A stretch of DNA of 64,000 nucleotides. Source: Caenorhabditis remanei (Eukaryota; Nematoda; Chromadorea; Rhabditida; Rhabditidae). Below are positions 39,745 through 49,739 of this stretch, one piece after another. The stretch lies in assembly GCF_010183535.1 (NCBI RefSeq), contig NC_071332.1, forward strand, positions 18,228,001-18,292,000. Direction: 5' to 3'. Under the pieces are notes generated by a model. The model did not search any database. It was not told the origin of the DNA and worked only from the letters and a program-made list of their open reading frames with translations. Position numbers and translations under genes: made by a program. Position 1 is the stretch's first letter; each line of letters starts with the position of its first letter.

Positions 39745-41212
39745 ATGAATCAGTCAAATCTTACTACTGTATTCAAAGTTCTATACATCAGTCAATATCC
39801 AAGCTTATTTATTTCGATTTTTGGTATGGTCACCAATTTTTTTCACTTTTTTATTGTGAAAAAAACAATGAAAACCAATCCAATTTTTACGTTTCTTATG
39901 GTGATTTGTGTGTTTGATTTCATTTATATCACAAGTACTGCTACAACGGAATTGGTGAATATTATAAATTATATAGATCATAAATGTATTGGGTTTATAA
40001 ACAACGCGGATATGTACGTAAGAGCTATTGTATGGTATGTGAATCAGTACGGAATGGCCACTGGTTCATGGATCACTATTTTCATGGGATTTATTCAAAT
40101 CGTGGCTATTAAAAACCCCCAAAAAACGATATGGGATCAAAAAAGTTCGACTAGAATCTCGTTGGTTACTATAGTCGCATTCTTTGTGTTCTTCTTCATT
40201 GAAGCCATTTTTCAACTCATTTTACTATTTCAAATTCCATTCCCGCCATGTCTCGACCATAGTTTATTCTATGCCCAAAATTCTCGGTCATCCCGGTTAG
40301 AAATCATGGATTGGATTGCGGTAGGAGTGGTTGTAACGGAAAAAATAGACATTTATATGATAAATAATATCAAAATTGTTCCGTTCATGGTCCTATTCAT
40401 CTGGCTCAGAATAATTCGAAAGAAGGCAATCGAATTCGATAAGTTGGAAAATTCCAAAATAATTAATTCTCTTCTATGGGCTAGTTTATTTTACTACTTG
40501 TCACCGCTGGTCGTGGCTTTTCCAGTATATACATTTATTACATATCTCACTGGAAGTGTCGAATTTTCTAAGTGGGTTTTCTGAGCGTTGAAAGGTAAGG
40601 TCAACTCTGATCTATTCATAGAATAATGTATGGGTGTCTGTGTTTGAAGTGAAAGTTCTAGAATGTTCCACAGCCACAGAAATGCCCGAACTGTTTTGCC
40701 GCTCGTTCTCAGCGGGGTTTGGACCGAAAAATTCTTTCGATATGAAAATGAACTCACGGAAACGAACAAATGAACATACGGCCGATGTCGAATTTCTAGG
40801 CCACAACGCCAATTTTCTCCGGCCACCAAAATGCTCACCGAGGATCACTTTCAGCGCGTTTCAGACCGAATTAAAAATTGGTTCGGAATGAAAATGAACT
40901 CACATACATTATTCGATGGAAAATCTGAGTGACCTTACATTTAGTATCGCTTTCAGTAATCGTTTTATGTTTCAGCGAGGACCAAATGCTAGTTTTACAG
41001 CTTAGCAAAGTGGTCAACACGTTTATTGTAAGCATTCGGCCACTCCTTATAATGTCAAAGTCGACGGACTATCAGACTGCACTCAACTCATTTTTCTCAC
41101 TTTCTTCTGGACCGGTGCGTTTTTCCAGCGACTAATTTTGAGATGTTTGGTATTTCAGGTAGCTCCAGTGAGGAACAATTTAATTATGTCTTCAGCAACT
41201 TCTAGACCATAA
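39745..41212 (+). CDS. 7TM chemoreceptor, Srw-like, family B (tandem copy 2)
   Basis: Exons 39745-40571, 40976-41114 and 41159-41212 join in frame to 339 residues, with exon lengths 2 and 3 equal to those of the neighbouring copy (139 and 54 nt). It begins MNQSNLTTVFKVLYISQYPS. Compared with copy 1 it has a longer second loop (HSLFYAQNSRSSR) and lacks one residue after DHKC. Intron 1 is swollen by a diverged copy of the 720-bp palindrome family (40676-40925). The coding frame is intact, so it is probably functional. Same inferred role as copy 1. Confidence 0.83.
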
Positions 41213-42219
41213 AATAATTGTTGTATTTGGTCTTAGCTGGTAAATTATGTATAAACTGTTTTTTCAAATTTAATTTTTACTTTCTTTTATAAAAACGGAA
41301 CACAATTCGCACGATAATTCAATCGTAACCTATGCAAACGCGCTTTGTTGAGACTACATTTTGGTAATATTATTTGACGCCTAAATTGCAATTTTTTGAT
41401 ATTTTTTGTTTTTTCAAAAAATTGGCCTTTCTCGATTATATTTCTCCTTAAAACTATTTCTTGACAAAGTTTTTCAGTTTAAACAAAAAAATTTAGGTAA
41501 GCGATTTTTCTCAAAAGAGCGCGTTTGCATAGGTTCACTTTGAATTATCGTGAATTCGTCCAAGAGAGGACACTTTGAAAAAAGCGGTCGGAATTGAAGA
41601 GTGCTGTGTTTTTGTTAAAGAGAGGTACTGTAGTTTGAGATAAGATCAAAAATGACGTTGACTCACTTATTGGAGGTGAGAACTCAAAAGAAATTGCGAT
41701 CGAAATTGTGATTGGAACACAGTTTTTTTGGGTGTATTGTGGCATGTTTTTTTGGCATAACCCGGAAAGGCCCAAAAAATAACCAACTTTTTTCAAAAAT
41801 AGTTTTGAACTTTGGCGCCAAGTACCCGGGTCTTGACAAGTACGATTTTCATTGAAAATTACTTTAAAATTTGAAAAAATGAACATGGCCGAAGTCGATT
41901 TTCTAGGCCATCGCGTAAATATTCTCGGCCATTTTATTGACCAAACTTTCCGACGATCGCTATCAGCGAGTTCTGGACCGATTTGAAACATTCTTTAAAT
42001 TCATTACAATATGAAAACATAAGAACAAACCCCCTAATACACCTTTAAGACCAATCTTTAATTTTTTTTAGTGTCTAAAAGAAATTTAATAATTTTGTTT
42101 TCTTCATCACATAAATGCTACATAAACCCTATGATTACTTCCCCCCCCCCCCCTCCCCTTCAGTTTGTTCTGATTAAAAATTCTAAATATTTGTTTGTGC
42201 CTGGCTCCATTCTTTTCCC
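41213..42219. other. Intergenic stretch with repeat relics
   Basis: A GTACCCGGGTCTTGACAAGTA end (about 41822-41843) and a diverged half of the 720-bp palindrome family (41880-42050) are present, together with a C13 homopolymer near 42139-42152 that is likely to be length-variable. CTATGCAAACGCGC (41330) is mirrored by GCGCGTTTGCATAG (41518), suggesting another foldback element. No gene. Confidence 0.5.
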
Positions 42220-42641
42220 ATGTCTCTAAACGACAACGACATTTCATTGGACTACGAGTATCTTGTCAAATACCCCAATCTCATGTTCTCAATTTTCGGA
42301 TTTGTTACTGACCTTATTCATCTTTATTTCTGCACCCAAACTATTCAAAAACATCAAATTTTTGTGTTTCTTACTGTAGCCACCATTGCAGATTTACTCC
42401 AACTAACGATTGTAATGATTGTGGAAATTGCTACTGTATTGATCTACATAGATCACAGAAATTGTATTGGTTACGTGAATATTGCTGATGTTGCATTCAT
42501 GTTTTTCTCGGAAGGATTATGGGCGTTGGGTGTTTCGGTGGGAGGATGGATGATAGTTCTCGCAGGATTACTTCAAATTTTCAATTTCAAAAAGCACGTG
42601 ACTACAGTATCCCTGGTTACTGTAGCTGTTATATCTATTGT

Positions 42642-42871
42642 TACCAGCCTGGCTGCCGCGCCTTCGGCGCTTCATCCGGCTGGCCTCTCCTCATTTACTT
42701 GTTCACCTTCTCAGAAATGTATCCGCGTGGCCGAGTGGTCCAAGGCGGCGGTCTCTGCGCAAAAAGCGCAAGTTCGATTTTGGGCCCGGCCGCTTTTCTT
42801 TCTCATTTCTCAAAATTTGCGGACATTGGGACAGATGGACAAACTCCACATGCGTTTTATATATAAGAATG
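42642..42871 (+). mobile_element. tRNA-derived SINE-like insert, 230 bp
   Basis: Flanked by ATTGT direct repeats (42637-42641 and 42872-42876). It carries a Pol III A box (TGGCCGAGTGGTC, about 42729) and a degenerate B box (AGTTCGATTTTG, about 42771), followed by a T-rich stretch (CTTTTCTTTCTC). The D arm GCCGAGTGGTCCAAGGC is of the Leu/Ser type, but the acceptor and T stems do not pair, so it is not a working tRNA. Upstream of the A box is CCGCGCCTTCGGCGCTTCAT. No A-rich tail is visible. Confidence 0.65.
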
Positions 42872-43239
42872 ATTGTCATTGAGTTCATATCTGTCCTACT
42901 GATATTTCTGGAACTACCGTATTCCGAATGTGACAGGGAGGATTTGTTCAGGAAGTATATTATGGAAAATCAAGTGTTATTTTTCTCAATTATGATTATT
43001 GTTGATACGTTTTTGGAGCTTATCAAGATTCTTGGTTTATTTATTTTGGCACTTTTTATGTTATTTAAATTGGTCAGAAAAATGGTGGATATTCAGAAAA
43101 AGAAAATGATCAAATTGATTTTTTGGCTTATTATTCTCATTTTAATATTGGAATTTTTGAGTCTTGGAACCAAGCATTTATTAGAAAAAGGCAGCAAAGA
43201 CGAACTGACAGTTACACAGTAAGCCATAAATCCCAAAAT

Positions 43240-43478
43240 CATACTTGTCAAGGCCCGGCCCGGGTACTTGGAGCCAAAGTTCAAATTTCGAATTTTGAAT
43301 TTTTTCGCGAAAATGTCAAATTTTCAACCATGATTCAGAATTAGAACAAATTCTGAAAAGTCATCAGAAATGTTCACTTTTTGATGAAACATTGAAAGAT
43401 TTTGTTTTATTTCAAAAAAATTGATTCATTTTTGAAACAGGACCTTCGGGCTTTTCCGGGCCGGGCCTGGACAAAAAT
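43240..43478. repeat. CATACTTGTCAA-family element in intron of broken receptor
   Basis: Begins CATACTTGTCAAGGCCCGGC and ends near GGGCCGGGCCTGGACAAAAATG. Similar in size and ends to 1089-1315. Confidence 0.55.
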
Positions 43479-44154
43479 GCCCAAAATTGTTTTTCAAGTA
43501 TATTTTCACATACTTATCAAAGTCTGGCCCGTCCCGGCAAGGTCCGAAGGCCCAGCTTTTTTCAATTTTTTATCGAAAATGTGAAAATTTTCGATGATTT
43601 TCAGAATTTCTTCTAATTCTGAATCATAGTTGAAAATTTTACTTTTTTGCGAAAAAAATCGAGAAATTTTTAATAAAATTGGATTTTCAGAAGAAGCGCC
43701 GTACTCCCTGCTGAAATATCAAGACTGATCAAAGTGGGCGGGGCTTGCATCCGACCCTTCTTGATTTTGGCGTTATCCGCGGAATATCAGAGTACAGTCA
43801 AATCGTTTTTCATATTGACACCAGCGGTTATAAAGGTAAGGAAGTGCGCTCTATTGAGATTTTTAAATTTATTTGTTTTAGGTGCAAGCACAGGATAACA
43901 AGGGATAATCGAGTCATCGATTTATAATTTTAATTTTAATTATCTTATATAAAAATAACAATTTATCATGACTTCAAGTACAAAGCCGTGGAAAATTTCA
44001 AAACTGGTTCCGCAGAAATACATGGAAAAATGGTCTAAAAGGACAGAAAATAGACTTTTCTTCAGCCAAAAACTAATTTTCCACTGATCTTTGGCAATTT
44101 TATAATCTTTTCTAGTGGAGTTTTTGAATCTTTGCGAAAAAATCTAACACCGAC

Positions 44155-44290
44155 TTCCGACTTCCGACTTCCGGGTGTTTTTTTTTACTTCCGACTTCCG
44201 GATAAGAAATTTTACTTCCGACTTCCGACTTCCTGATAAGAAAAATCACTTCCAACTTCCGACTTCCGACTTCCGGATAAGAAAATTTTC
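44155..44290. repeat. ACTTCCG simple tandem repeat
   Basis: Runs of CGACTTCCGACTTCCG interrupted by GGATAAGAAA. About 15 copies of a 7-8 bp unit. The region 43909-44434 has no gene. Confidence 0.75.
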
Positions 44291-44369
44291 ACTTCCCAAC
44301 ATCTCTGCTGGCCACAGCTTTTTGAAGTTTTCAAGAAAAAGCCGCGGCCGGCCGTACGACAGCCTTGAC

Positions 44370-44425
44370 AGTAACCCAAGATCCAAGTACAGTAACCCAG
44401 GATCCAAATACATACGGATCCTAGG
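44370..44425. repeat. 20-bp minisatellite family, short copy
   Basis: Two and a half units of AGTAACCCAGGATCCAAGTAC. Same unit as 11355-11510 and 47545-47790. Confidence 0.7.
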
Positions 44426-44509
44426 TTATACAGAAATGCGTGGCGTAAGGTCGCTCCGTTGCACAACGGTTCACACGGTGCCGAAAAAGACTTGACTGTC
44501 AAGAAACTT

Positions 44510-44694
44510 GATGTCCTGCAATCAGCTCAACATTGCTCCTGGGAAGATGATGACAACTCTCAATTACAGTAAGAATTGTCATCATCCCCACTATCAGATA
44601 TCTGGATATGTGAGGATGCTCCCTATTTGTCATCATGTTAAGGGTATATAAGGAGCCAGAGTACTCAGTTTTTTACCCATTCTCTCTTCTGACT
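44510..44694 (+). promoter_or_regulatory. Promoter of med copy C: TATA box plus SKN-1-type sites
   Basis: GATGATGACAACTC (about 44546) and AATTGTCATCATCCC (about 44573) form an inverted pair, with TTGTCATCATG near 44628 and TATATAAGGAGCC at about 44645. At least five RTCAT cores lie within 100 bp. Matches the blocks upstream of copies A, B and D. Confidence 0.65.
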
Positions 44695-45192
44695 ATGGAC
44701 CCCTTCCCGACATTCAACGTTGATTATTCCTCTGACCCTACCTATTCTGGGTACTACCCTAATACGGATTACTGGAACTGGGTCAACTATTACTATCAAA
44801 ATGGATTCACATATGATCAGCCGACGTCTTCTGGATATTCATTCACCCCATCAACTTTTACGATGTCAACTCCAAGTACCTCCTCAGAATCTGATTCAAC
44901 TGCCACTTCATCTCCAATGCTCTCAATGACGCCTTCATTCTATCCGACGTCAACTTCTACAATGACGCCACCAACCACCACCACCACTCCTCATCGTTCC
45001 CAGGGTTCTCCTAAACAATGCTCCAACTGCTTCGCCACGGAAACATGTCAATGGAGGAATGTTCGATCGGAGAATGGAATTCTGTGCAATGCTTGTTTCA
45101 TCTACCAGAGGAAGTATAAGAAGACTCGACCAGTTAGTGCAATGGAGAAATATAGGAGTAAGAAAGCTCATCGACAAAGTAATTATGACTAA
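44695..45192 (+). CDS. MED-type GATA transcription factor (med copy C)
   Basis: Single exon, 165 residues. The start at ATG 44695 is chosen because the upstream in-frame ATG (44635) lies before the TATA box. The N-terminal part is Tyr/Ser/Thr-rich (DYWNWVNYYYQNGF). The finger CSNC-18-CNAC is followed by FIYQRKYKKTRPVSAMEKYRSKKAHRQS. Family knowledge: MED factors are early embryonic activators of endoderm and mesoderm genes and bind GTATACTYYY-type sites rather than classic GATA. It is the counterpart of copy B in the inverted duplication. Downstream spacer 45300-46000 matches 16600-17150 inverted. Confidence 0.87.
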   Translation: MDPFPTFNVDYSSDPTYSGYYPNTDYWNWVNYYYQNGFTYDQPTSSGYSFTPSTFTMSTPSTSSESDSTATSSPMLSMTPSFYPTSTSTMTPPTTTTTPHRSQGSPKQCSNCFATETCQWRNVRSENGILCNACFIYQRKYKKTRPVSAMEKYRSKKAHRQSNYD

Positions 45193-45829
45193 CCTTTTCA
45201 ATTTTTATGTTTTTTTTTATTCCCGATTATTTCTATTTTTGTGTTTTTTTGATTACTTCGTTTCAGTTGTTTTTTTTTAGCTCTTCTCAATAAATTAGGA
45301 AATTCAAAACAACTGTTCAACCTTCTAAGCTTCTCATTTTAAAAATTAGCAAAACAGAGGAAACTTAAATGTTATATTTAAAGTTTGCTGGTTTTCCTGA
45401 AAGTTTAGTTGCTGAATTGTTGCAAATTTTCTGTGCGTGCCTTGTAACAAAAATACTGAAAATAGTGGAGAATCAGCGGTTTTTCGAACAACTCCAATTT
45501 TCTGTCAAATTTTTAACAGATGTTTTTAATGTTTAGTTTATAGTAGTCATCTTTGCAATTCAGAAATCTTTTATCAATGCATATACTTTTTTTTTTCAAA
45601 TTCTCGAAAAGTTCTAAATCTAGACCCTAAAATTGTATGCATTCTTTAGATTACACATGCAGTATTTAGTTTAAAAAATTACTTTTTAAGTCTCTCCCGC
45701 TCTCAGTGATTGTCCCACATAGCGAATTGTACACAGAGCAAAAGGTCTGTTCCATAATTTTTCAATTCTGAATTTCATATCAAGTATTTACTGTCAAGAA
45801 ACTTGAAATCTTAGAGAATCGAAGTTATA

Positions 45830-46009
45830 CCGAATCCTTCCCAACTTTGCTCTTGGGAAGATGATGACAACTCTCAATTACAGTAAGAATTGTCATCATC
45901 CCCACTATCAGATATCTGAATATGTGAAGATGCTCCCTATTTATCATCATGTTAAGGGGTATATAAGGAGCCACGGTACTCAGTTCTTCACCCATTTCCT
46001 CTCGTGACT
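45830..46009 (+). promoter_or_regulatory. Promoter of med copy D: TATA box plus SKN-1-type sites
   Basis: GATGATGACAACTCTCAATT (about 45860), AATTGTCATCATCCC (about 45890), TTATCATCATG and GGGGTATATAAGGAGCC (about 45957). Arrangement and spacing follow copy C. Confidence 0.65.
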
Positions 46010-46561
46010 ATGGACCATTTTTTTAACCCTCTCCCAACATTTGATTATTCCTCTACCCCTACATATTCTGAGTACTACCCTAATACGGACTACTGGAACT
46101 GGGTCAACTATTACTATCAAAATGGATTCACCTATGATCAGTCGACGGCTTCTGGATATTCATTCATGACTTCATCATCAACTTCTACGATGTCAACTCC
46201 AAGTACGTCCTCAGAATCTGTTTTAACTTCCACTTCATCTCCAATGCTCTCAATGACGCCTTCATTCTATCCGATGCCAACTGCAACATCAGCCATAACA
46301 TCTGATTCCCATGCTGCTCCATTGCTCACAATGACGCCACCAACCACCACCACCACTCCCCATCGTTCCCAGGGTTCTCCTAAACAATGCTCCAACTGCT
46401 TCGCCACGGAAACATGTCAATGGAGGAATGTTCGATCGGAGAGTGGAATTCTGTGCAATGCTTGTTTCATCTACCAGAGGAAGTATAAGAAGACTCGTCC
46501 AGCAACCGCAATGGAGAAATATAGGAGTAAGAAAGCTCATCGACAAAGTAATTCTGACTAA
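46010..46561 (+). CDS. MED-type GATA transcription factor (med copy D)
   Basis: Single exon, 183 residues from ATG 46010. It begins MDHFFNPLPTFDYSSTP. It has the longest Ser/Thr/Pro-rich linker of the four (TATSAITSDSHAAPLLTMTPP), which copy A also contains in similar form, confirming A and D as counterparts. The finger CSNC-18-CNAC and basic tail KYKKTRPATAMEKYRSKKAHRQSNSD are complete. One residue differs in the finger loop from the others (SESG instead of SENG). Expected role: zygotic mesendoderm specification; redundancy with copies B and C is likely. Confidence 0.87.
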   Translation: MDHFFNPLPTFDYSSTPTYSEYYPNTDYWNWVNYYYQNGFTYDQSTASGYSFMTSSSTSTMSTPSTSSESVLTSTSSPMLSMTPSFYPMPTATSAITSDSHAAPLLTMTPPTTTTTPHRSQGSPKQCSNCFATETCQWRNVRSESGILCNACFIYQRKYKKTRPATAMEKYRSKKAHRQSNSD

Positions 46562-46689
46562 AAAATGTTTTTATGTATGTTTCATCCCGGTTCATTCTAA
46601 TCTTGTATTTTTTACTTTGCTTTTTTACAATTGTACTTTTTTTTTAAAGTTTAACTCAATAAACTAGAAAATTCAAATCAATTGTTTGA

Positions 46690-47544
46690 CCTTCTTATAG
46701 TCAGCTTTTCATTTAAAAAATTGGCGAAACACTTGAAATTTGAATTTTATATTAAAAGTTTTCCTGGCTTTCATTACTTTTGATTTGGTTGTCCAAGAGA
46801 GGGCATTTCGAATAAAAAGCAGTCAGAAGTGAAGGGAGGTATTATCGAAATAAAAAATGTCGGAACTTTTTTGTTGCGACAATACAGTAGTTTTGGGTCA
46901 ATCTCAGAGCTAGCAGATAGTTTAGCGCGAAATTCAAAAAATGCATCCAAAATTTTTTTGTGTGCTGAAAATGTGAATTTTTCCCTTTTTTAATGAATTC
47001 GGTAACTTTGTGCGAAAATTAACCGATAATAGCAAACATTTATCTCCGTATTATTCGTCCACGTTATAATCACGCAATTTGGCTGAGCCGCGACTCAGTT
47101 GGCAGCCATCCAAGTGGTGTGCAAACGCGCTTCATTAGACTTCCGGTTTCGCGGGAAAATAATATGAATGCGTATGCGCCCGTAGAAAATTCTAGAAATT
47201 TCACCTTGGAAATGTTGGCTTTTTTCAGTTTTCTGAGATTTTCGTCTTTTTTTCTACCATTTTTGTTGTTTTCTATCAATTTTTGACATTGTTCCCGAAT
47301 TCATTGAAAGAAAACAATATTGAAAATACTTAATTAAAATTTGAGCGAATCAACATGACCGAAGTCGAATTTCTAGGCCATCGTGCAAATTTTCTCGGCC
47401 ATTTCACTGACCAGACTTTCCCCTTCCAGCAAGTTCTAGAACGATTTTAAAAAATACTTTTATTCAGGCTTGTCAATAATCGGCCAGGTAGCCCGGATTC
47501 AAAAATGGGTACTCGCTTTTTAATAAAATTTTTCAACAAAATTT
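46690..47544. other. Intergenic stretch with palindrome-family relic
   Basis: 47160-47450 resembles one arm of the 720-bp palindrome family (GAAGTCGAATTTCTAGGCCAT). No gene seen. Confidence 0.5.
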
Positions 47545-47790
47545 GGATCCAAGTACATACAGTAACCCAGAATCCTAGTACAGTAATCCAGGATCCAACT
47601 ACAGTAACCCTGGATCCAAGTACAGTACTCTTGGATACAAGTACAGTAACCCAGGATCGAAGTACAGTAACCCAGGATTCAAGTACAGTAACCCTGGATC
47701 CAAGTACAGTAACCCACGATCCAAGTACAGTAACCCAGGATCCTAGTACAGTAATCCAGGATCCAACTACAGTAACCCAGAACCTTACAA
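47545..47790. repeat. 20-bp minisatellite (CCAAGTACAGTAACCCAGGAT family), long copy
   Basis: About twelve units close to TACAGTAACCCAGGATCCAAG, starting right after an AAAATTTGGATCC. Longest of three arrays in this window. Confidence 0.85.
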
Positions 47791-48086
47791 ACTGAAAACA
47801 AAGAAAATGTCACAAAATTGGTGTAGATCAAAATCACAATTTTCCTTCAAAAAGTTATGATCTACCCCCGATAGATATTTTTGATCTACCACTTAAAATC
47901 TCAAAATCAATGGCGCTAATTTTAATCGGCTAGTTTTTTTCTCTACCGATCATTTTTCTCTTTTTTTTCATTCTTCTTCTTTTTTCTTGTCCTGTTTTCA
48001 GGGAATCTGATATCTGATTCTCGCTAGAGCGCATTTGCATAACCCTCCTTTTTCCAGCACACCCCAGCAGTACCCGCCTGAACTCC

Positions 48087-49151
48087 ATGTACCGCCCGTC
48101 CTACTCAGATGGGTATGTAAAAATTTTGAATTTTTTTTGGAAAACGAAATTTTTCAGTTTATGGCGAAACGAGTCATCTTACAACACAAATTCACAATTG
48201 ACGACGACGACGAGGTGCCCTGATGACGTCAAGAATCGGGAGCCGATGTATCAAATGATGGCTCCGTATCCAGTTTTCTATGGCATACCGTATCCGGTGC
48301 CTCCTCCTGACACAACACCTCAATATGGCGAAATGGCTCCGTACCAGACACCTCAGGAGGACGATCTGGAGTCAATCGATATTGAGGAGAGAGTTGTAGT
48401 GATGACACCTGACCCAACAATGGCTCCGTATCCAGATTCCTATGACATGCCGTATCCAGCACCTCAGTATGTCGAAATGGTTCCGTACCCAATGGTGCCA
48501 GAGAAGCCAACTAGATCCCTCAAGAAGACTGCTGAACTCGATATGGCTCCGTATCGGAAACCGTATCCGAAAACTCAAGAGGATGATTTGGAGTCAATCG
48601 ATAAGCCAAGAGCCCAAGACGACTCCAAAACTCCTCACGACCCATCCGACCCTCTCAACGCCCCGACCCCCAACTACATTGACACCAAACATCTCTGCGA
48701 CACAGTCTGGTTTCTCCTCAAGAAGAACTCCATTTCACAGACACTATTCGCTCATGTAGTCGCCCGCCGTCGTCAGGGTACCATGTCAGACTTGCTTCGT
48801 AACCCAAGGTGTTGGTTCGAGATGAAGTCTGGACGTGATGTATACCGGAGAATGTACAATTGGGTGAGAATGAAGGAGCACGAGAGGTTGGAGATTCTTG
48901 ACAGAGACACCACTCCATCACCACCGAGGAAAAAAGAGGCGGAGCCTAAGGCTCGACACACTTTCAAGCCGGAGGAGAAGGCGATGCTGCAAGGCGTATT
49001 TGCCAAGAACGAGAAACCAAGTGAGGCCAAAATGAAGGAAATCGCGGATCATCTTGGAGTCAAGTATCACAACATCAGAATCTACTTTACTAATGCAAGA
49101 CGCCGGAAGTCACATGTCTCAAGGAGAGCAATTAAATACTCAAATAATTAA
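48087..49151 (+). CDS. ONECUT-type transcription factor (CUT domain plus homeodomain)
   Basis: Two exons (48087-48112 and 48158-49151) join at phase 2 to 339 residues. The N-terminal half is Pro/Tyr-rich with repeated MAPYP and PYP phrases and two copies of EDDLESID. A CUT domain spans about residues 180-256 (HLCDTVWFLLKKNSISQTLFAHVVARRRQG, TMSDLLRNP). A homeodomain spans about 272-330 (RHTFKPEEKAML..., helix 3 VKYHNIRIYFTNARRRK). Met/Phe-type residue at homeodomain helix 3 (IYFTNARRR) is the ONECUT signature. In C. elegans several ONECUT genes are X-linked and ceh-39 acts as a sex-determination signal; whether this is that orthologue is not shown. Nuclear DNA-binding role is secure from the domains. 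Confidence 0.87.
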   Translation: MYRPSYSDGYVKILNFFWKTKFFSLWRNESSYNTNSQLTTTTRCPDDVKNREPMYQMMAPYPVFYGIPYPVPPPDTTPQYGEMAPYQTPQEDDLESIDIEERVVVMTPDPTMAPYPDSYDMPYPAPQYVEMVPYPMVPEKPTRSLKKTAELDMAPYRKPYPKTQEDDLESIDKPRAQDDSKTPHDPSDPLNAPTPNYIDTKHLCDTVWFLLKKNSISQTLFAHVVARRRQGTMSDLLRNPRCWFEMKSGRDVYRRMYNWVRMKEHERLEILDRDTTPSPPRKKEAEPKARHTFKPEEKAMLQGVFAKNEKPSEAKMKEIADHLGVKYHNIRIYFTNARRRKSHVSRRAIKYSNN

Positions 49152-49739
49152 ATAATTATATTCATTCCCTCTCTCTTTGCTTGTCTAGCTACCAATCTCC
49201 CATTCTCTGATTCTAATTATGTAATTATATAATTAAATAATTATAGTCATTCCCTCTCTAGCTACCAATCTACCATTCTGCCCTTCATTCAAATTTTAAT
49301 CTCTCGTTCTGAAATGTTTGTAAGACTTACCGATTTGTTTTAACCTTATAAATACAATAATTATTTTACAAAATTGAACAAAAATCGTAATTTTCAGACA
49401 GATTTTCAGCACTTTTCAGCTGAAAATCCACTGAAAATCTAATTGAACAAACAAACAGTGAAAATTGTGAGAAATTGAAGTTTTTAACCGATAATAATAC
49501 GATTTTCAGCTCAAAAAGACAATTTTTGAATAGAAAAACTATATTTTTCCATCGATTTTCAGAGAAATTGGCAATTTTCGCATTTTCAGGCTTGATGAAC
49601 CCGTTTTTCACATGGCTACGGTAGTTCTCAAAGTACGTAATGTGTTTGCGTCCAATGTGCGTTATCTTACGACAAGCAGTTTTTGCATCGAATTTTCAGA
49701 TTTTTTCGCCTATTTTTCCCTATTTTTCAGCCTAATCGA
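49152..49739. other. Intergenic, no gene seen
   Basis: Contains a TCATTCCCTCTCT / AATTATATAATTAAATAATTA duplication just after the ONECUT stop (49155 and 49237). TATTTTTCAG at 49721-49730 lies ten bases before the next ATG and is a likely trans-splice acceptor. Confidence 0.4.

Larger units (their letters stand above)
42220..43908 (+). pseudogene. 7TM chemoreceptor, Srw-like, family A, broken by a SINE-like insertion
   Basis: ATG 42220 opens MSLNDNDISLDYEYLVKYPN, with helices 1-4 up to VAVISIV. Then 235 bp of foreign sequence interrupt (42642-42876, counting one target copy) and shift the frame. After it the receptor resumes with EFISVLLIFLELPYSE and runs to a donor at 43219. Exon 2 is 43691-43835 (RPFLILALSAEYQSTVKSFF) and exon 3 43882-43908. 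All these parts would join in frame if the insert were absent. The encoded protein as it stands ends inside the insert, at 42880-42882. Closest relatives are the genes at 9614 and 11076. The single lesion suggests recent loss. Confidence 0.8.

Noticed and set aside
42715..42800. Functional tRNA gene inside the broken receptor
   Set aside because: The D arm and A box fit, but acceptor and T stems do not pair. A tRNA-derived SINE head explains it better.
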